Source: Helicobacter sp. NHP19-012
GTDB taxonomy: Bacteria; Campylobacterota; Campylobacteria; Campylobacterales; Helicobacteraceae
Direction: 5' to 3'
Assembly (NCBI RefSeq): GCF_019703325.1
Contig: NZ_AP024819.1
Location: 496,001 to 560,000, forward strand
Length of the DNA stretch: 64,000 bases
The position numbers were made by a program, and so were the translations under genes. This document shows positions 19,327 through 28,107 of this stretch, in pieces (the stretch's first letter is position 1; every line of letters starts with the position of its first letter). Below the pieces are notes generated by a model that saw nothing but the letters and a program-made list of their open reading frames with translations, made no database searches and was not told the origin of the DNA.

Positions 19327-20516
19327 TGCGGATTTTAGTGTTAAATTTAGGCAGTTCGTCCATTAAGTTTCAGCTTTTCAATATGGAAAAGCGTATGGTG
19401 CTTGCTAAGGGGCTTTTGGAGCAAATCGGCGAGCCTGAGGGTAGAATTAGTATCAGCACGAGTGCTAAGGCTTCCCAGACCGAGAGCCTACACATTACCG
19501 ACCACGCCCACGGGCTGTTAAAAATGCAAGAAAAATTGCAAGTGATGGGGGTTTTAAAGAGTTTGGAACACATTGATGGCGTGGGGCATCGGGTCGTGCA
19601 AGGGGGGGATTTATTCATCAAGCCCACTTTAATCACGCCCGAGGTGATCGGGCATTTGGAGGATTTGTGTCCCCTAGCTCCCTTGCATAACCCCGCCCAC
19701 TTAGCCGGGATTAAAGCTATGCAAAAGCAGGTGCCAAATCTGCCCCAAGTGGCGGTGTTTGACACCGCTTACCACCAAACAATCCCCCCCCACGCTTTCA
19801 CCTATGCTTTGCCCTATGAGCTTTACGAACGGCATAAATTGCGCCGTTATGGCTTTCATGGGACTTCTCATAACTTTGTCGCCCAAGAAGCCGCACGCTT
19901 TTTACATATCCCTTACCGCAATTTCAACGCCATATCCTTGCACCTTGGCAATGGGGCGAGTGTGTGTGCCATTAGAAACGGGCAAAGTGTCGAAACTTCT
20001 ATGGGGCTCACCCCCTTAGAGGGATTGGTGATGGGCACACGCTCGGGGGATTTAGACCCCGCCTTGCTCGGCTATATCGGGCAACTTACAAATAAGGACA
20101 CCGCCGGTGTGGTGCATATGTTAAACCACGAGAGCGGATTAAAAGGGCTTTGTGGGGACAACGACATGCGCGCCATTGAAAAGCGCATCGATGCCAAAGA
20201 TGAGCGGGCAAAACTTGCCTTTGACATTTACGCCCACCGCATTAAAAAATATGTCGGGGCTTATGCCTTCGTGCTGGGGGCATTGGATGCGATCATTTTC
20301 ACGGGAGGCGTGGGAGAGAATTGCGCCCGTTTGCGTAAAGCCGTGTGTAGCGAGCTTGAAAACTTTGGCATTTTCTTAGATGAAGAGGTCAATAGCAACC
20401 CACGCCCCGGGATTGCGCTTTTAAGCCAAGCACGCAAGCTTCCCATTTTAAGAGTGCCTACAAACGAAGAGTTAGCGATTGCTAAGGCGACCATGCAAGT
20501 GGTGCAAGCCCTCTAA
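19326..20516 (+). CDS. ackA: Acetate kinase
   Basis: This 396-residue acetate kinase interconverts acetyl-phosphate plus ADP and acetate plus ATP. It has NLGSSSIKFQL at the N-terminus, GHRVVQGG, VFDTAYHQTIPPHAF, the RRYGFHGTSH catalytic segment, HLGNGASVCAI, MGTRSGDLDP and FTGGVGEN. The gene is intact despite an internal C8 run at about 19787-19794. It is convergent with the outer membrane gene at 20518 with almost no gap. Confidence 0.97.
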   Translation: MRILVLNLGSSSIKFQLFNMEKRMVLAKGLLEQIGEPEGRISISTSAKASQTESLHITDHAHGLLKMQEKLQVMGVLKSLEHIDGVGHRVVQGGDLFIKPTLITPEVIGHLEDLCPLAPLHNPAHLAGIKAMQKQVPNLPQVAVFDTAYHQTIPPHAFTYALPYELYERHKLRRYGFHGTSHNFVAQEAARFLHIPYRNFNAISLHLGNGASVCAIRNGQSVETSMGLTPLEGLVMGTRSGDLDPALLGYIGQLTNKDTAGVVHMLNHESGLKGLCGDNDMRAIEKRIDAKDERAKLAFDIYAHRIKKYVGAYAFVLGALDAIIFTGGVGENCARLRKAVCSELENFGIFLDEEVNSNPRPGIALLSQARKLPILRVPTNEELAIAKATMQVVQAL

Positions 20517-20517
20517 A

Positions 20518-21933
20518 TCACCACTCCCAACCTCCGCCCACACGGAAGGCTAGGTAGTTAGGTAGTTTCATGTCGGCTAGGGAGCCTAAGATTCCACTTG
20601 CGGCTGAGCCTCCTAAAGCCACAGTTTGTAAACCCGATTGCACAGAGAAATCCAACACCCTAAACAAGCGGATACCCCCCGTTAAAATCACCCCTTGGTG
20701 CAAGCCCGCTTGGGCGACATTGCCCATCGCCCCTAGTTTGAGCGCAAACCACTTCCAGTTAAACATCACCCCACCCCCGATCATTTGGCTACGCTTGTCT
20801 AACATGAGCATTTTATTTGAGGTTAAGTCAAAGTCCATCGCCAAATTTAGCCACTTCCAGCGATAACCAAGCCCCAAGCGCACTTGTGGGTCGATGCGCA
20901 TGTCGGGCAAATGGGCGTAGCGGATTTTGGGGGCGTTTAAATATTTACCCACAAGCCCTAGAGTGAAACCCTTAATGCGGTAAGCCCCGCCCAAATCCAA
21001 CCCAAAGTGGCTTTGGCGCACCATGTCCTGCATACTGAAAGAAAAATTTGAAAATAAGTTTTGGGCTTTGGTGATGACTTGGTCCACGTTACCAGAAATT
21101 CCAAGCCCATAGCTCAAGGTGTAAAGATACCTAAAGGTTACACCCACAGAAATGCGCCCCGCTTTTTTTAAATCAAAACCCTTGGCATAGCCAATAGGCA
21201 CTGAACCAATCGCCAAAGCCTGCACCCTTGCGGCGTTGTTGGCGTTGGAGGAAAGCAAAGAAGAGTTCAAATATGCACTTTGGGTGCTTTGTTGAAAAGA
21301 GATGCTGTTGGCGTTGATTTGTGCCCTGGTGTAAACATTGTTGCCGTCTATAGTAAAAGGGAAGATGAGTTTGTTGTGGCGTGGATCGACCACTGCGCTC
21401 GCCCCAGCAAAAAGGCTAGCAAAAACGCCGATGCCAAAAGTCCCAATCCCGCCCTTGATTTTTTTCATTTTGGGGTGGATTTGCACCACGATGCCGTTTT
21501 GCGAATCGACATGCAAGCCATTTAAATTCAAAAAGTCTTTAAGGGCGTTGCCGGCATTGACAATTGTTCGTTCATTTGGACCTTGATTGGCGTTTATACT
21601 AATGCTGCCCCCATCTGCGAGGGTTTGTAGGGTAGAGCTAGACATGAGACCTTGTAAGGATTGGGCGATGGTGTCACTTTGGTTAAAAACTTGCAGGGCA
21701 TTAGAAGCCAAAGGCAAAATATTTTTCTCCCGCACCCCGACTCCAAAGCTATAGCCTAGCTTACTGCGTGCGTCTATGTCGAGCAACGCAGGGTTGTAAT
21801 ACAGCCCCCAAGCGGAGTTTTCCAGAGCAACGCCCGCCCCGCCCATGCCAAAACTCGTATCCCCCATTTCGCCAAACTCTAAACCCTCCACGCCACTGCA
21901 AGCCAAGGCGCACAAAACTAAGGTTTTTTTCAC
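20518..21933 (-). CDS. TraF_2-type outer membrane beta-barrel protein
   Basis: The ~471-residue protein has a signal peptide (KKTLVLCALACSGVEG) then EFGEMGDTSFGMGGAGVALENSAWGLYYNPALL, the typical opening of the family called conjugal transfer TraF/F plasmid-like (TraF_2), which in Helicobacter is not linked to conjugation. The rest alternates beta-strand-like segments and ends in W-E-W, an aromatic C-terminus suited to barrel insertion. I place the start at GTG 21933, eight bases after AAGGGAG; a TTG at 21954 and ATG at 21939 are alternatives. Role unknown, perhaps lipid or hydrophobic solute transport. Confidence 0.75.
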   Translation of the reverse strand: MKKTLVLCALACSGVEGLEFGEMGDTSFGMGGAGVALENSAWGLYYNPALLDIDARSKLGYSFGVGVREKNILPLASNALQVFNQSDTIAQSLQGLMSSSTLQTLADGGSISINANQGPNERTIVNAGNALKDFLNLNGLHVDSQNGIVVQIHPKMKKIKGGIGTFGIGVFASLFAGASAVVDPRHNKLIFPFTIDGNNVYTRAQINANSISFQQSTQSAYLNSSLLSSNANNAARVQALAIGSVPIGYAKGFDLKKAGRISVGVTFRYLYTLSYGLGISGNVDQVITKAQNLFSNFSFSMQDMVRQSHFGLDLGGAYRIKGFTLGLVGKYLNAPKIRYAHLPDMRIDPQVRLGLGYRWKWLNLAMDFDLTSNKMLMLDKRSQMIGGGVMFNWKWFALKLGAMGNVAQAGLHQGVILTGGIRLFRVLDFSVQSGLQTVALGGSAASGILGSLADMKLPNYLAFRVGGGWEW

Positions 21934-21966
21934 TGCCATCTCTCCCTTCATCAAAAATTTAAGGGG

Positions 21967-21982
21967 TATTCTAGCATGTTTT
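21967..21982 (-). promoter_or_regulatory. Promoter of the TraF_2 gene (shared 16-mer)
   Basis: On the minus strand AAAACATGCTAGAATA contains an extended -10 TGCTAGAAT. The same 16 bases occur upstream of pepF at 26782-26797. Confidence 0.5.
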
Positions 21983-22003
21983 CTTTTTATTTATAAAACT
22001 ATT

Positions 22004-22723
22004 TTAGAATGATCCGCTCTCTTTTTGAGGATTTTTAAGAAACTGCCACAGCTCTAGCATAACTTGGGGCAAGTAGCTTTTATTCCATTTCTTGGGGTCA
22101 AGCAGGTTTAGATGCTTTTCTTGCACCTGTGCCTTAAAACCCTCAAAGTCCGCCACCTCTAGGCTCTCTAATGGCTCAAATGTCAAGCCTGCAAAGCCCT
22201 CGTAAAGTTGGTTAAAATCCGCATTCTCTAACCCTAAGAACGCCCCTATGTCTAGCAAGGCTTCTTTCTCTTGATCGCCAAGTATCCCATCGCTGTAAGC
22301 GAGTACAAACAAGAGCTCCACCCACTTCACCCGTTTTTTATACTCCCCATGCGCTAGGTTAGAGAGCTCGTGGCAGAGTTCTTCAAGGGGTCTATCGGCT
22401 TCTTTGTAAATTCCTGTGAGCAAGTCTAAGTCTTTGTTTTGCACTTGGCTTAAATCCTGCAAGAACACTTGGCTTAGGGCTTGGCTTAAAGGGGTTTCTT
22501 TGATATGTTTGCTAAACACCCCCATTAAGTTGGCAAACAACCCCGCTTCGCTGCTTTTGAGCACTTCTAGGGGCGTGGGCAGGGCGTGGGGCTCAGGTGG
22601 GCTAAACTCTTGTTTTGTAAGCTCGGGGAGAGTTTTGAGTGGGTTTTTCAAATACTCTTGCAAGGTGTAGTATAAATAGATCAACACCACAGCCACGCCT
22701 ACAACCAACACCACTTCTAACAT
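22004..22723 (-). CDS. TerB-like domain protein with N-terminal membrane anchor
   Basis: This 239-residue protein begins with one membrane helix (VVLVVGVAVVLIYLYY), has a linker, and a helical domain around 135-170, LLFVLAYSDGILGDQEKEALLDIGAFLGL, resembling TerB/DjlA-type domains with acidic metal-binding residues. Its ATG overlaps the preceding stop by one base, part of a five-gene minus-strand run ending here. Function unknown; related H. pylori genes sit in the same place as I recall (HP0466-HP0470 block). Confidence 0.6.
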   Translation of the reverse strand: MLEVVLVVGVAVVLIYLYYTLQEYLKNPLKTLPELTKQEFSPPEPHALPTPLEVLKSSEAGLFANLMGVFSKHIKETPLSQALSQVFLQDLSQVQNKDLDLLTGIYKEADRPLEELCHELSNLAHGEYKKRVKWVELLFVLAYSDGILGDQEKEALLDIGAFLGLENADFNQLYEGFAGLTFEPLESLEVADFEGFKAQVQEKHLNLLDPKKWNKSYLPQVMLELWQFLKNPQKESGSF

Positions 22724-23025
22724 CAAAGCAAACTCGCATTGTCGCGTTTTTTAAAATCCCGTTCCGTGACTGCTTGGTTCAAACGTCGTCTTTCTTCCTT
22801 CTGTTTTTTTCTTAAGTCCATTTTACGCTCGTAGCTCCTTTTGAGTTGTTGTATGTAGTCCTCCCGTTTTTCTGGGGGCTGGAAAGATATGGGCTTTGTC
22901 AGCAATAAAAAAGCTACAAAAAAGAAAATCATGAGGGCTATATCTCCCGAAGTCTCGCCATTGACGATATACCACGCCAAACCTAGCACCATTGCAAAGA
23001 AAAGTTTTAGCCCTGTTTTCAACAC
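22723..23025 (-). CDS. Small two-helix membrane protein
   Basis: This 100-residue protein has two membrane helices (KLFFAMVLGLAWYIV and IALMIFFFVAFLLL) and then a very basic, charged helical tail (KREDYIQQLKRSYERKMDLRKKQKEERR). TTG start at 23025 follows AAAGGAG by five bases. It is coupled to its neighbours on both sides. I do not recognise a functional family. Confidence 0.6.
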   Translation of the reverse strand: MLKTGLKLFFAMVLGLAWYIVNGETSGDIALMIFFFVAFLLLTKPISFQPPEKREDYIQQLKRSYERKMDLRKKQKEERRRLNQAVTERDFKKRDNASLL

Positions 23026-23031
23026 ACTCCT

Positions 23032-24525
23032 TTATAAGAAGTTAACGGCATTTTTATGGCTCTCTAGCCCCAAAGCTTTAATGTCCCTTTCGCCTAAAGC
23101 TAAGAGTATCAACTGGGGTAAGAACAACACACTTGTGCGGTCGTGATCCCTTTGGTAGGCGTTTGAGCCTTGCTCGGCTAGGGTGTCAAACATATGAAAC
23201 TGACTGAGCGCATCCACCATTAAAAAATCCGCACCCAAATCAATGCCCGCATAGCGGATACGCGCTGACTCTTTAAGTGCCATCTGGCTGTCAATGTCTA
23301 GCAAATGGGCGTAGGACTCTTTGGCAAATAGGGGGCTGTGGGTGTGCAGATCCAGCCACCTTAAGAGGGCGGGGTGCTCTTGTGCGCTCTCTTTAAACCA
23401 CACCGCACTAAAGCCCTTAAAGGGGGTTAGGGGCTCAAGCTGCAAGATCTCTTTTGCCAACAAGTCGTTTAAAAAGACCACTTGTGCCTGCTGGCTATAG
23501 CTCAATTCATAGGCGGCAAGGTTGTTATTCACTGCTTCTAATAGGCTAGGCTCGCTATCTAGCAAGGCTTTGGCGTAGGTGGCGTTTGTGTAAGCGTCCT
23601 CGTCAGCGCACAGCAAAACCCCCCCGACTTTATGCGCTAGGGCAAGGTTATAGGCGTTGGCGGTTAAAAATTTTTCTAAATCCGCCAAACGCCCCCAATG
23701 CCCACCATCAAAGACACAGGGCAACTCCACAAAGTTTAAATGCAACTTTTGCAATAAAAGGCGCGTGCTTGCAAGCAGCGGGGCCAAGTTGTAGGTCTGC
23801 GGGTAGGCGGTGTAGAGCAAGTAGGGGGCTTGCTTGTTTATGTCGGGCTTAGAGAAGTTGTAGGCAATGTTGCCTAAGTGCGCCCATGGATTGTTGGCAA
23901 GCGGGCATTTAGAGCCATTTAAAAGCATTTGCTGTAGGCTGTAAATCTCTATGTCTAGCGCATCGCTCTTAGGATAAATGCGGTGCTTAAGTGGTACAAA
24001 GTGCATCACGCCATGCTGCTTGTCGGCAATGCTGCCTAAAATCTCAAGGCTTCTATGTGGATAGCGTTCCATCAGCCACTTGGCATACAAGAAAAATCCA
24101 TCCCCAAAGTAACCCGCATGTTCTTTGGGCGTTAGGGTGTTGATGTTGGTGTATTTGGCTAGCTCGGCTCTCTCTTCTTGGGTTAAAAAAGGCGTGCTTT
24201 TAAAGAAGTTAGCATAAGGCTCTAATAACGCCTCTTCATTCAACAACAAATCTTGTTTAGCGTAAGGGATGGACAAAGGCTCAAGCACCCATTCTTTGCC
24301 AAAGCGGGCGATCAGCTCGGCGATCTCTAAGTTTTCAAACACAGCGATTTGGTTGATCTTCAGCCCCAAATGCACGGGGTCGTAGGCAAGATTAGGGATG
24401 TTTTCTAGCACCTCGCTTAAACGCCCCTTGGGGTTGTAGCCCACATTATAGAGCACATAGGCGGGGTTGTAATCGCAAGCGGGGTTGAATTTAAAGGCAC
24501 GGATTTTTAAGGTGAGTAGGCTCAT
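23032..24525 (-). CDS. HdrB/CCG-like protein with DUF5644-type N-terminus
   Basis: This 497-residue protein opens with LKIRAFKFNPACDYNPAY, like the small ferredoxin-like module at the start of succinate dehydrogenase iron-sulfur subunits and DUF5644 proteins of epsilonproteobacteria. Later parts (FVELPCVFDGGHWGRL, GADFLMVDALSQFHMFD) recall heterodisulfide reductase B-like proteins, though the classic CCG cysteine clusters are mostly absent. Function is not established. It overlaps the next gene upstream by one base (TAATG). Confidence 0.55.
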   Translation of the reverse strand: MSLLTLKIRAFKFNPACDYNPAYVLYNVGYNPKGRLSEVLENIPNLAYDPVHLGLKINQIAVFENLEIAELIARFGKEWVLEPLSIPYAKQDLLLNEEALLEPYANFFKSTPFLTQEERAELAKYTNINTLTPKEHAGYFGDGFFLYAKWLMERYPHRSLEILGSIADKQHGVMHFVPLKHRIYPKSDALDIEIYSLQQMLLNGSKCPLANNPWAHLGNIAYNFSKPDINKQAPYLLYTAYPQTYNLAPLLASTRLLLQKLHLNFVELPCVFDGGHWGRLADLEKFLTANAYNLALAHKVGGVLLCADEDAYTNATYAKALLDSEPSLLEAVNNNLAAYELSYSQQAQVVFLNDLLAKEILQLEPLTPFKGFSAVWFKESAQEHPALLRWLDLHTHSPLFAKESYAHLLDIDSQMALKESARIRYAGIDLGADFLMVDALSQFHMFDTLAEQGSNAYQRDHDRTSVLFLPQLILLALGERDIKALGLESHKNAVNFL

Positions 24526-24992
24526 TAAGGTTCTCTCTGTAAAGTGGCGATGACTTCTTGATTTCTAGGGTCGGATAAAATCGCGTCCTTAGAGTTTTGC
24601 AGGGCTTCAGCGGTGCTGTCGGCAAAAATCATATGCCCCTCGCAGCGGTTAAACAGCACGACATTCGAGTCGTTTCTATCTTTGACGATGATTTGCACGA
24701 TCCCCTCTAAAGCGATGCGCACCGTGGTTTCAAAATTGTCGCCCAGCCCCGCTTCAAAGCTGATATGGGCGGGGTCTTTGACGATCTTCAAGCTTTCAAA
24801 GGTGTAGCCAGCCAACACAAAGAGCACAAACGCCCCAAAGTCGGCGCGCTGCTCTTCGGGCAGGGGGGGGTCAAAGTGCACATGCTCTAGGGCACAGAAG
24901 ACGCTAAAATGCGTGTGGGTTTGGTGCAAAAAGGCGAGACAATCCAAGCAATGTTGGTTCGTCATTGCCTTGTATCTTTGCAAAATGTCCAT
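24525..24992 (-). CDS. Conserved hypothetical protein
   Basis: This 155-residue soluble protein has a cysteine-containing N-terminal helix (QHCLDCLAFLHQTHTHF), then an alpha/beta domain ending in a small C-terminal helix. The segment VQIIVKDRNDSNVVLFNRCEGHMIF suggests a compact beta-sheet. It is coupled by one-base overlaps to pepF upstream and the HdrB-like gene downstream. Family not recognised beyond a Helicobacter homologue at the same place. Confidence 0.6.
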   Translation of the reverse strand: MDILQRYKAMTNQHCLDCLAFLHQTHTHFSVFCALEHVHFDPPLPEEQRADFGAFVLFVLAGYTFESLKIVKDPAHISFEAGLGDNFETTVRIALEGIVQIIVKDRNDSNVVLFNRCEGHMIFADSTAEALQNSKDAILSDPRNQEVIATLQREP

Positions 24993-26755
24993 TAAAGCAA
25001 GTCCTCAAATTCTTTCAGCATTTTCTCCACTTCGTGCATGCCAATTTGCCAAAACTCTTTATCGGCGATGTTAAAGCCAAACATGCCCACCAACTCTTCA
25101 GGGCTTTGGCTGCCCCCCTTGCTTAAAAAGGTGGTGTAGGTGTCCACAAATTCTTGTTTCTCTTTGGGCGTTTTTTTCGAGCGGTAAAGCCCAAAAAGGG
25201 CGAGGACTAATAACTGCCCGTAGCTGTAAGAGTAGCAGTAAAAGGGCGAATGGATGAAGTGGGGGATGTAGCTCCACCAGCGGGCGTAATTCTTGCTAAG
25301 CTTTAAACTCTTGCCAAACATTTTTTCATTCTCTTCTTGCCAAATTTTGTCAAAGTCTTTTGCCTTCAACTCTTCAAAATGATCCCCGCATTGGTGGATG
25401 CGCCTTTCAAAATTCGTCATCACCACTTGCCTAAACATAGTGGAGAAAATGTCCTCCAATTTGCCCGCATAAATGCCCCTAAGCTCTTTCTTGTCTAAGT
25501 CTTTCTTTAAATTCTCAAACAAGAGCATTTCGCCAAAGACAGAGGCGGTTTCGCTGGTGGTTAGGGGGGTGTTGGTGTTTAAATAGCCCACTTGGCGGCT
25601 TAAAGACTGGTGGATCATATGCCCGAACTCGTGGGCAATGGTAAAGGCAGAGCGCCTATTACCCGTGAAGTTTAAAAGCACGAAGGGGTGGGCGCTGGGC
25701 ACCGTGCTGTCGCTAAACGCCCCGCCTCTTTTATCGGCTCTAGGGTGTGAATCCACCCAGCCCCCCTCAATGCCTTGTTTCACGATCTCATAAAATTTAG
25801 GCGAAAAGTCTTGGTAAGCCTTACAAACCAAGTCAAGGGCCTCCTTGTAGCTTAAGGGGGTTTCTTTGGACTCAATGGGGGCGTAGCGATCGTGGTCTTT
25901 GAGTTTATGGCCTAAGATTTTTGCCTTGCTTTTGTAGTAGCGGTGCACTAGGGGGTAGTGCTCTTGTACGATCTCAACCATGCTATCCACGCTAGCCTGT
26001 GGGATTTGGTTGCTCAAATGCCGAAAGGTTTCGGGTTTTTCGTAGTGGCGCAACTTGGTGTCAATGTGTAGGTCTTTACGCACCATGTTTAAGACATAAG
26101 TGAGCACCAACTCCTGCTTTTTTAGCGACTTTGTCAAGGTCTTTTGCGCCTGTTTACGCAGTTTGCGATCGGGGTTATGCAGCTCGGATAAAATCTCCTC
26201 TTCGCTTAGCATTTTGTTTTGAAAAGGCATTTTTAAAGAAGTGATGACTTGGTCAAACAAGTTAGAAAACGCCTCCACGCCCACGCCGCAAGTGGCTAAA
26301 AGCACCTTTTCTTCAGGCAGGCTCAGCATATGGGGCTTTTGGCGCAAGAGCAGGCGCAAGAAATAGGCGTATTTGGGCGTGGCAGAGATCAACGCCTCTT
26401 GTTTCTCGCTTTCTAGGGCGCAAAACTCGTTTTCCACAAAGAGCAAATGCTTGCTCATGTCCGCACATAGAAGTTGGTACTTTGCGTATAAATCGCTCCT
26501 TTTAGCGTCTACACAGAAAATCAAAAAGACATAACTCATGGCGCGTGAAATGCCCTCGCTCAAACTTTCATACTCTGCTAAAACACCTCCAAACTTTTCG
26601 GGCTCTATGCTGGCAAAAGTCCCGGCATGCTTTTTCTCAAAATCAGCAACTTTTTTATCCCAAGCAGCTAGGTGTTTATCTAAAGCGTCTTGGTCTTTAA
26701 AAAGCGCGCTCAAATCCCAGCGGTGTTCCAAATCTTTTGTGTCTTTGCTTCCCAC
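24992..26755 (-). CDS. pepF: Oligoendopeptidase F
   Basis: This ~587-residue M3 family metallopeptidase cuts short peptides in the cytoplasm. The zinc site is FTIAHEFGHMIHQSL (HExxH form HEFGH), with TSETASVFGEMLLFENL supplying the third ligand Glu. Other family landmarks are WDLSALF at the start and the C-terminal PFYCYSYSYGQLLVLALFGLY. I choose GTG 26755, six bases after AAAGGAG, over a TTG at 26770 that would place the ribosome site inside the gene. It leads a coupled minus-strand operon of five genes. Confidence 0.95.
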   Translation of the reverse strand: MGSKDTKDLEHRWDLSALFKDQDALDKHLAAWDKKVADFEKKHAGTFASIEPEKFGGVLAEYESLSEGISRAMSYVFLIFCVDAKRSDLYAKYQLLCADMSKHLLFVENEFCALESEKQEALISATPKYAYFLRLLLRQKPHMLSLPEEKVLLATCGVGVEAFSNLFDQVITSLKMPFQNKMLSEEEILSELHNPDRKLRKQAQKTLTKSLKKQELVLTYVLNMVRKDLHIDTKLRHYEKPETFRHLSNQIPQASVDSMVEIVQEHYPLVHRYYKSKAKILGHKLKDHDRYAPIESKETPLSYKEALDLVCKAYQDFSPKFYEIVKQGIEGGWVDSHPRADKRGGAFSDSTVPSAHPFVLLNFTGNRRSAFTIAHEFGHMIHQSLSRQVGYLNTNTPLTTSETASVFGEMLLFENLKKDLDKKELRGIYAGKLEDIFSTMFRQVVMTNFERRIHQCGDHFEELKAKDFDKIWQEENEKMFGKSLKLSKNYARWWSYIPHFIHSPFYCYSYSYGQLLVLALFGLYRSKKTPKEKQEFVDTYTTFLSKGGSQSPEELVGMFGFNIADKEFWQIGMHEVEKMLKEFEDLL

Positions 26756-26781
26756 AAATACTCCTTTCAAAAATAACCCCT

Positions 26782-26797
26782 ATTCTAGCATGTTTTG
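26782..26797 (-). promoter_or_regulatory. pepF operon promoter (shared 16-mer)
   Basis: AAAACATGCTAGAATA on the minus strand has an extended -10 TGCTAGAAT and equals the element at 21967-21982. Confidence 0.5.
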
Positions 26798-26805
26798 GTC
26801 TGTGC

Positions 26806-26811
26806 TATAAT
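26806..26811 (+). promoter_or_regulatory. -10 box for the lipoprotein gene
   Basis: TGTGCTATAAT on the plus strand is an extended -10, 29 bases before the TTG start; AAGGAG lies in between. Confidence 0.55.
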
Positions 26812-26839
26812 GTTTCTTTATTAAAGCCAAGGAGACACT

Positions 26840-27619
26840 TTGTCAAAGAGAGCGATTTTAGCGGGGGTGTTGTGCGGGGGTGTGTTTTTGGGTTGTAGTG
26901 TGTACCAAAGCTCGGATCCCGACACCACCCCCCCACCCTACAAAAAAGAGAAGCCCAACAAACAAGCCAAAGCGCAAGCCAAAGAAAACCACGCCCTAGA
27001 GCAACAAATTGAGCAGCTTAAAAACGCCGTGGCCACCAACGAGCGCAAAATGGACGCGTTAGACCACAAGTTCAAAAACCCCCAAAACCAGAGCCCAAGC
27101 CCCAACCACACCCCCAGCCCCCAGCCCATCTACAGCCACAACCTCAACCACCCCCAAGTCCAGACCCACACACCACCTCCCCCCCCAGCCTTTAAAACCA
27201 AATCCACCACCATACACATAAGCAGACACTTTTTGATAGGCTATGGGGTGAGCGATGTTAGTGCTAAAACCCCTGAAGATGCTAGAGATAGTGCCTATTT
27301 CAACGCTAGACGGCAACTCACCTTCGCCCTTTACAACCGCCTAAGCCAAGCTTTGAGCGCATACCATTTAAGATCCGAGCACCTACGCAATGTCTTGCTG
27401 TTTACCATTGACAAAGCCATAGACAGCCCCCAAATCTATAAAGAAAAAACCCTAGTCCCCCTCGCCCACTACGACAAAACTTTAATGGTGTTGCTTGTGG
27501 ATAGCGCGGTGATCGAGCAAATCCGCCAACTCGTGCACACGCAATACCACTTCTCTACCCAGCACCGGCACTTATTTGACCACTTGCTCTATGGCGTGCA
27601 AATAGAGTTGTTGCACTAA
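26840..27619 (+). CDS. LPP20-like lipoprotein with proline-rich linker
   Basis: This 259-residue protein has a lipoprotein signal (AILAGVLCGGVFLGCS, lipobox LGC at about 17-19), a lysine-rich helical part, a coiled-coil heptad segment (ALEQQIEQLKNAV), a long Pro/His/Asn linker with a C8 run at 27179-27186, and a C-terminal domain at about 130-259 resembling LPP20 (FLIGYGVSDVSAKTPEDARDSAYFNARRQL). LPP20-type lipoproteins are outer-membrane or surface-attached. TTG start follows AAGGAG. Monocistronic. Confidence 0.75.
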   Translation: MSKRAILAGVLCGGVFLGCSVYQSSDPDTTPPPYKKEKPNKQAKAQAKENHALEQQIEQLKNAVATNERKMDALDHKFKNPQNQSPSPNHTPSPQPIYSHNLNHPQVQTHTPPPPPAFKTKSTTIHISRHFLIGYGVSDVSAKTPEDARDSAYFNARRQLTFALYNRLSQALSAYHLRSEHLRNVLLFTIDKAIDSPQIYKEKTLVPLAHYDKTLMVLLVDSAVIEQIRQLVHTQYHFSTQHRHLFDHLLYGVQIELLH

Positions 27620-28107
27620 AGTAGGGGCAGCCACGCCCTTCAATCACTTAGCAAGTATTTTTTCGAGCCGCAAAAGGCACTGCCTCAAGGTGTTTTCCTC
27701 AACCTGAATAACAATCTCTTTAATAAAAGCTCACAAACATCCTCTAGTTTTGAAACAAAGTTTTCAGCCCCTAGCTTCTCTGTGGTGATTTGGTAATACT
27801 TTTTTCAAAGCCAATAAAGTGCCTTTGTAACCTTTTGGCCGCAAGGGTGGTTGGCTGTTGGGTGGTGTGCAAAAAATCAAAAACGGCAACAAGAGCCTCA
27901 CTAGCTTTAAACACGCCTTTTACTTCCAAGAAATCGGGTTTTTGGCATTACGCCGTGGGGCTAGGCGGCATGACAAACGGCAAAGAAGCCTTAGTTTTTA
28001 AAAAAAGGTGATTGAATATCTTAGGAAACACAAAAACGACTAATCCAAAGAATCCTAAACCCTTTTGGCATAAAAATTTATTCTCACCCAAAGCCCAGCT
28101 TTTAAAC
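27620..28107. other. Gap with a probable decayed gene
   Basis: On the plus strand 27640-27770 is open and reads LQSLSKYFFEPQKALPQGVF ... NLNNNLFNKSSQTSSS, then stops; other frames carry on to about 28010. The composition looks like eroded coding sequence, but I do not recognise the family. The last 100 bases are A/T-rich and may hold the carB terminator. Confidence 0.35.

Noticed and set aside
20518..21933. TraF-like gene as evidence of a conjugation system
   Set aside because: The family name is historical; the protein is a barrel-like outer membrane protein without other transfer genes nearby.
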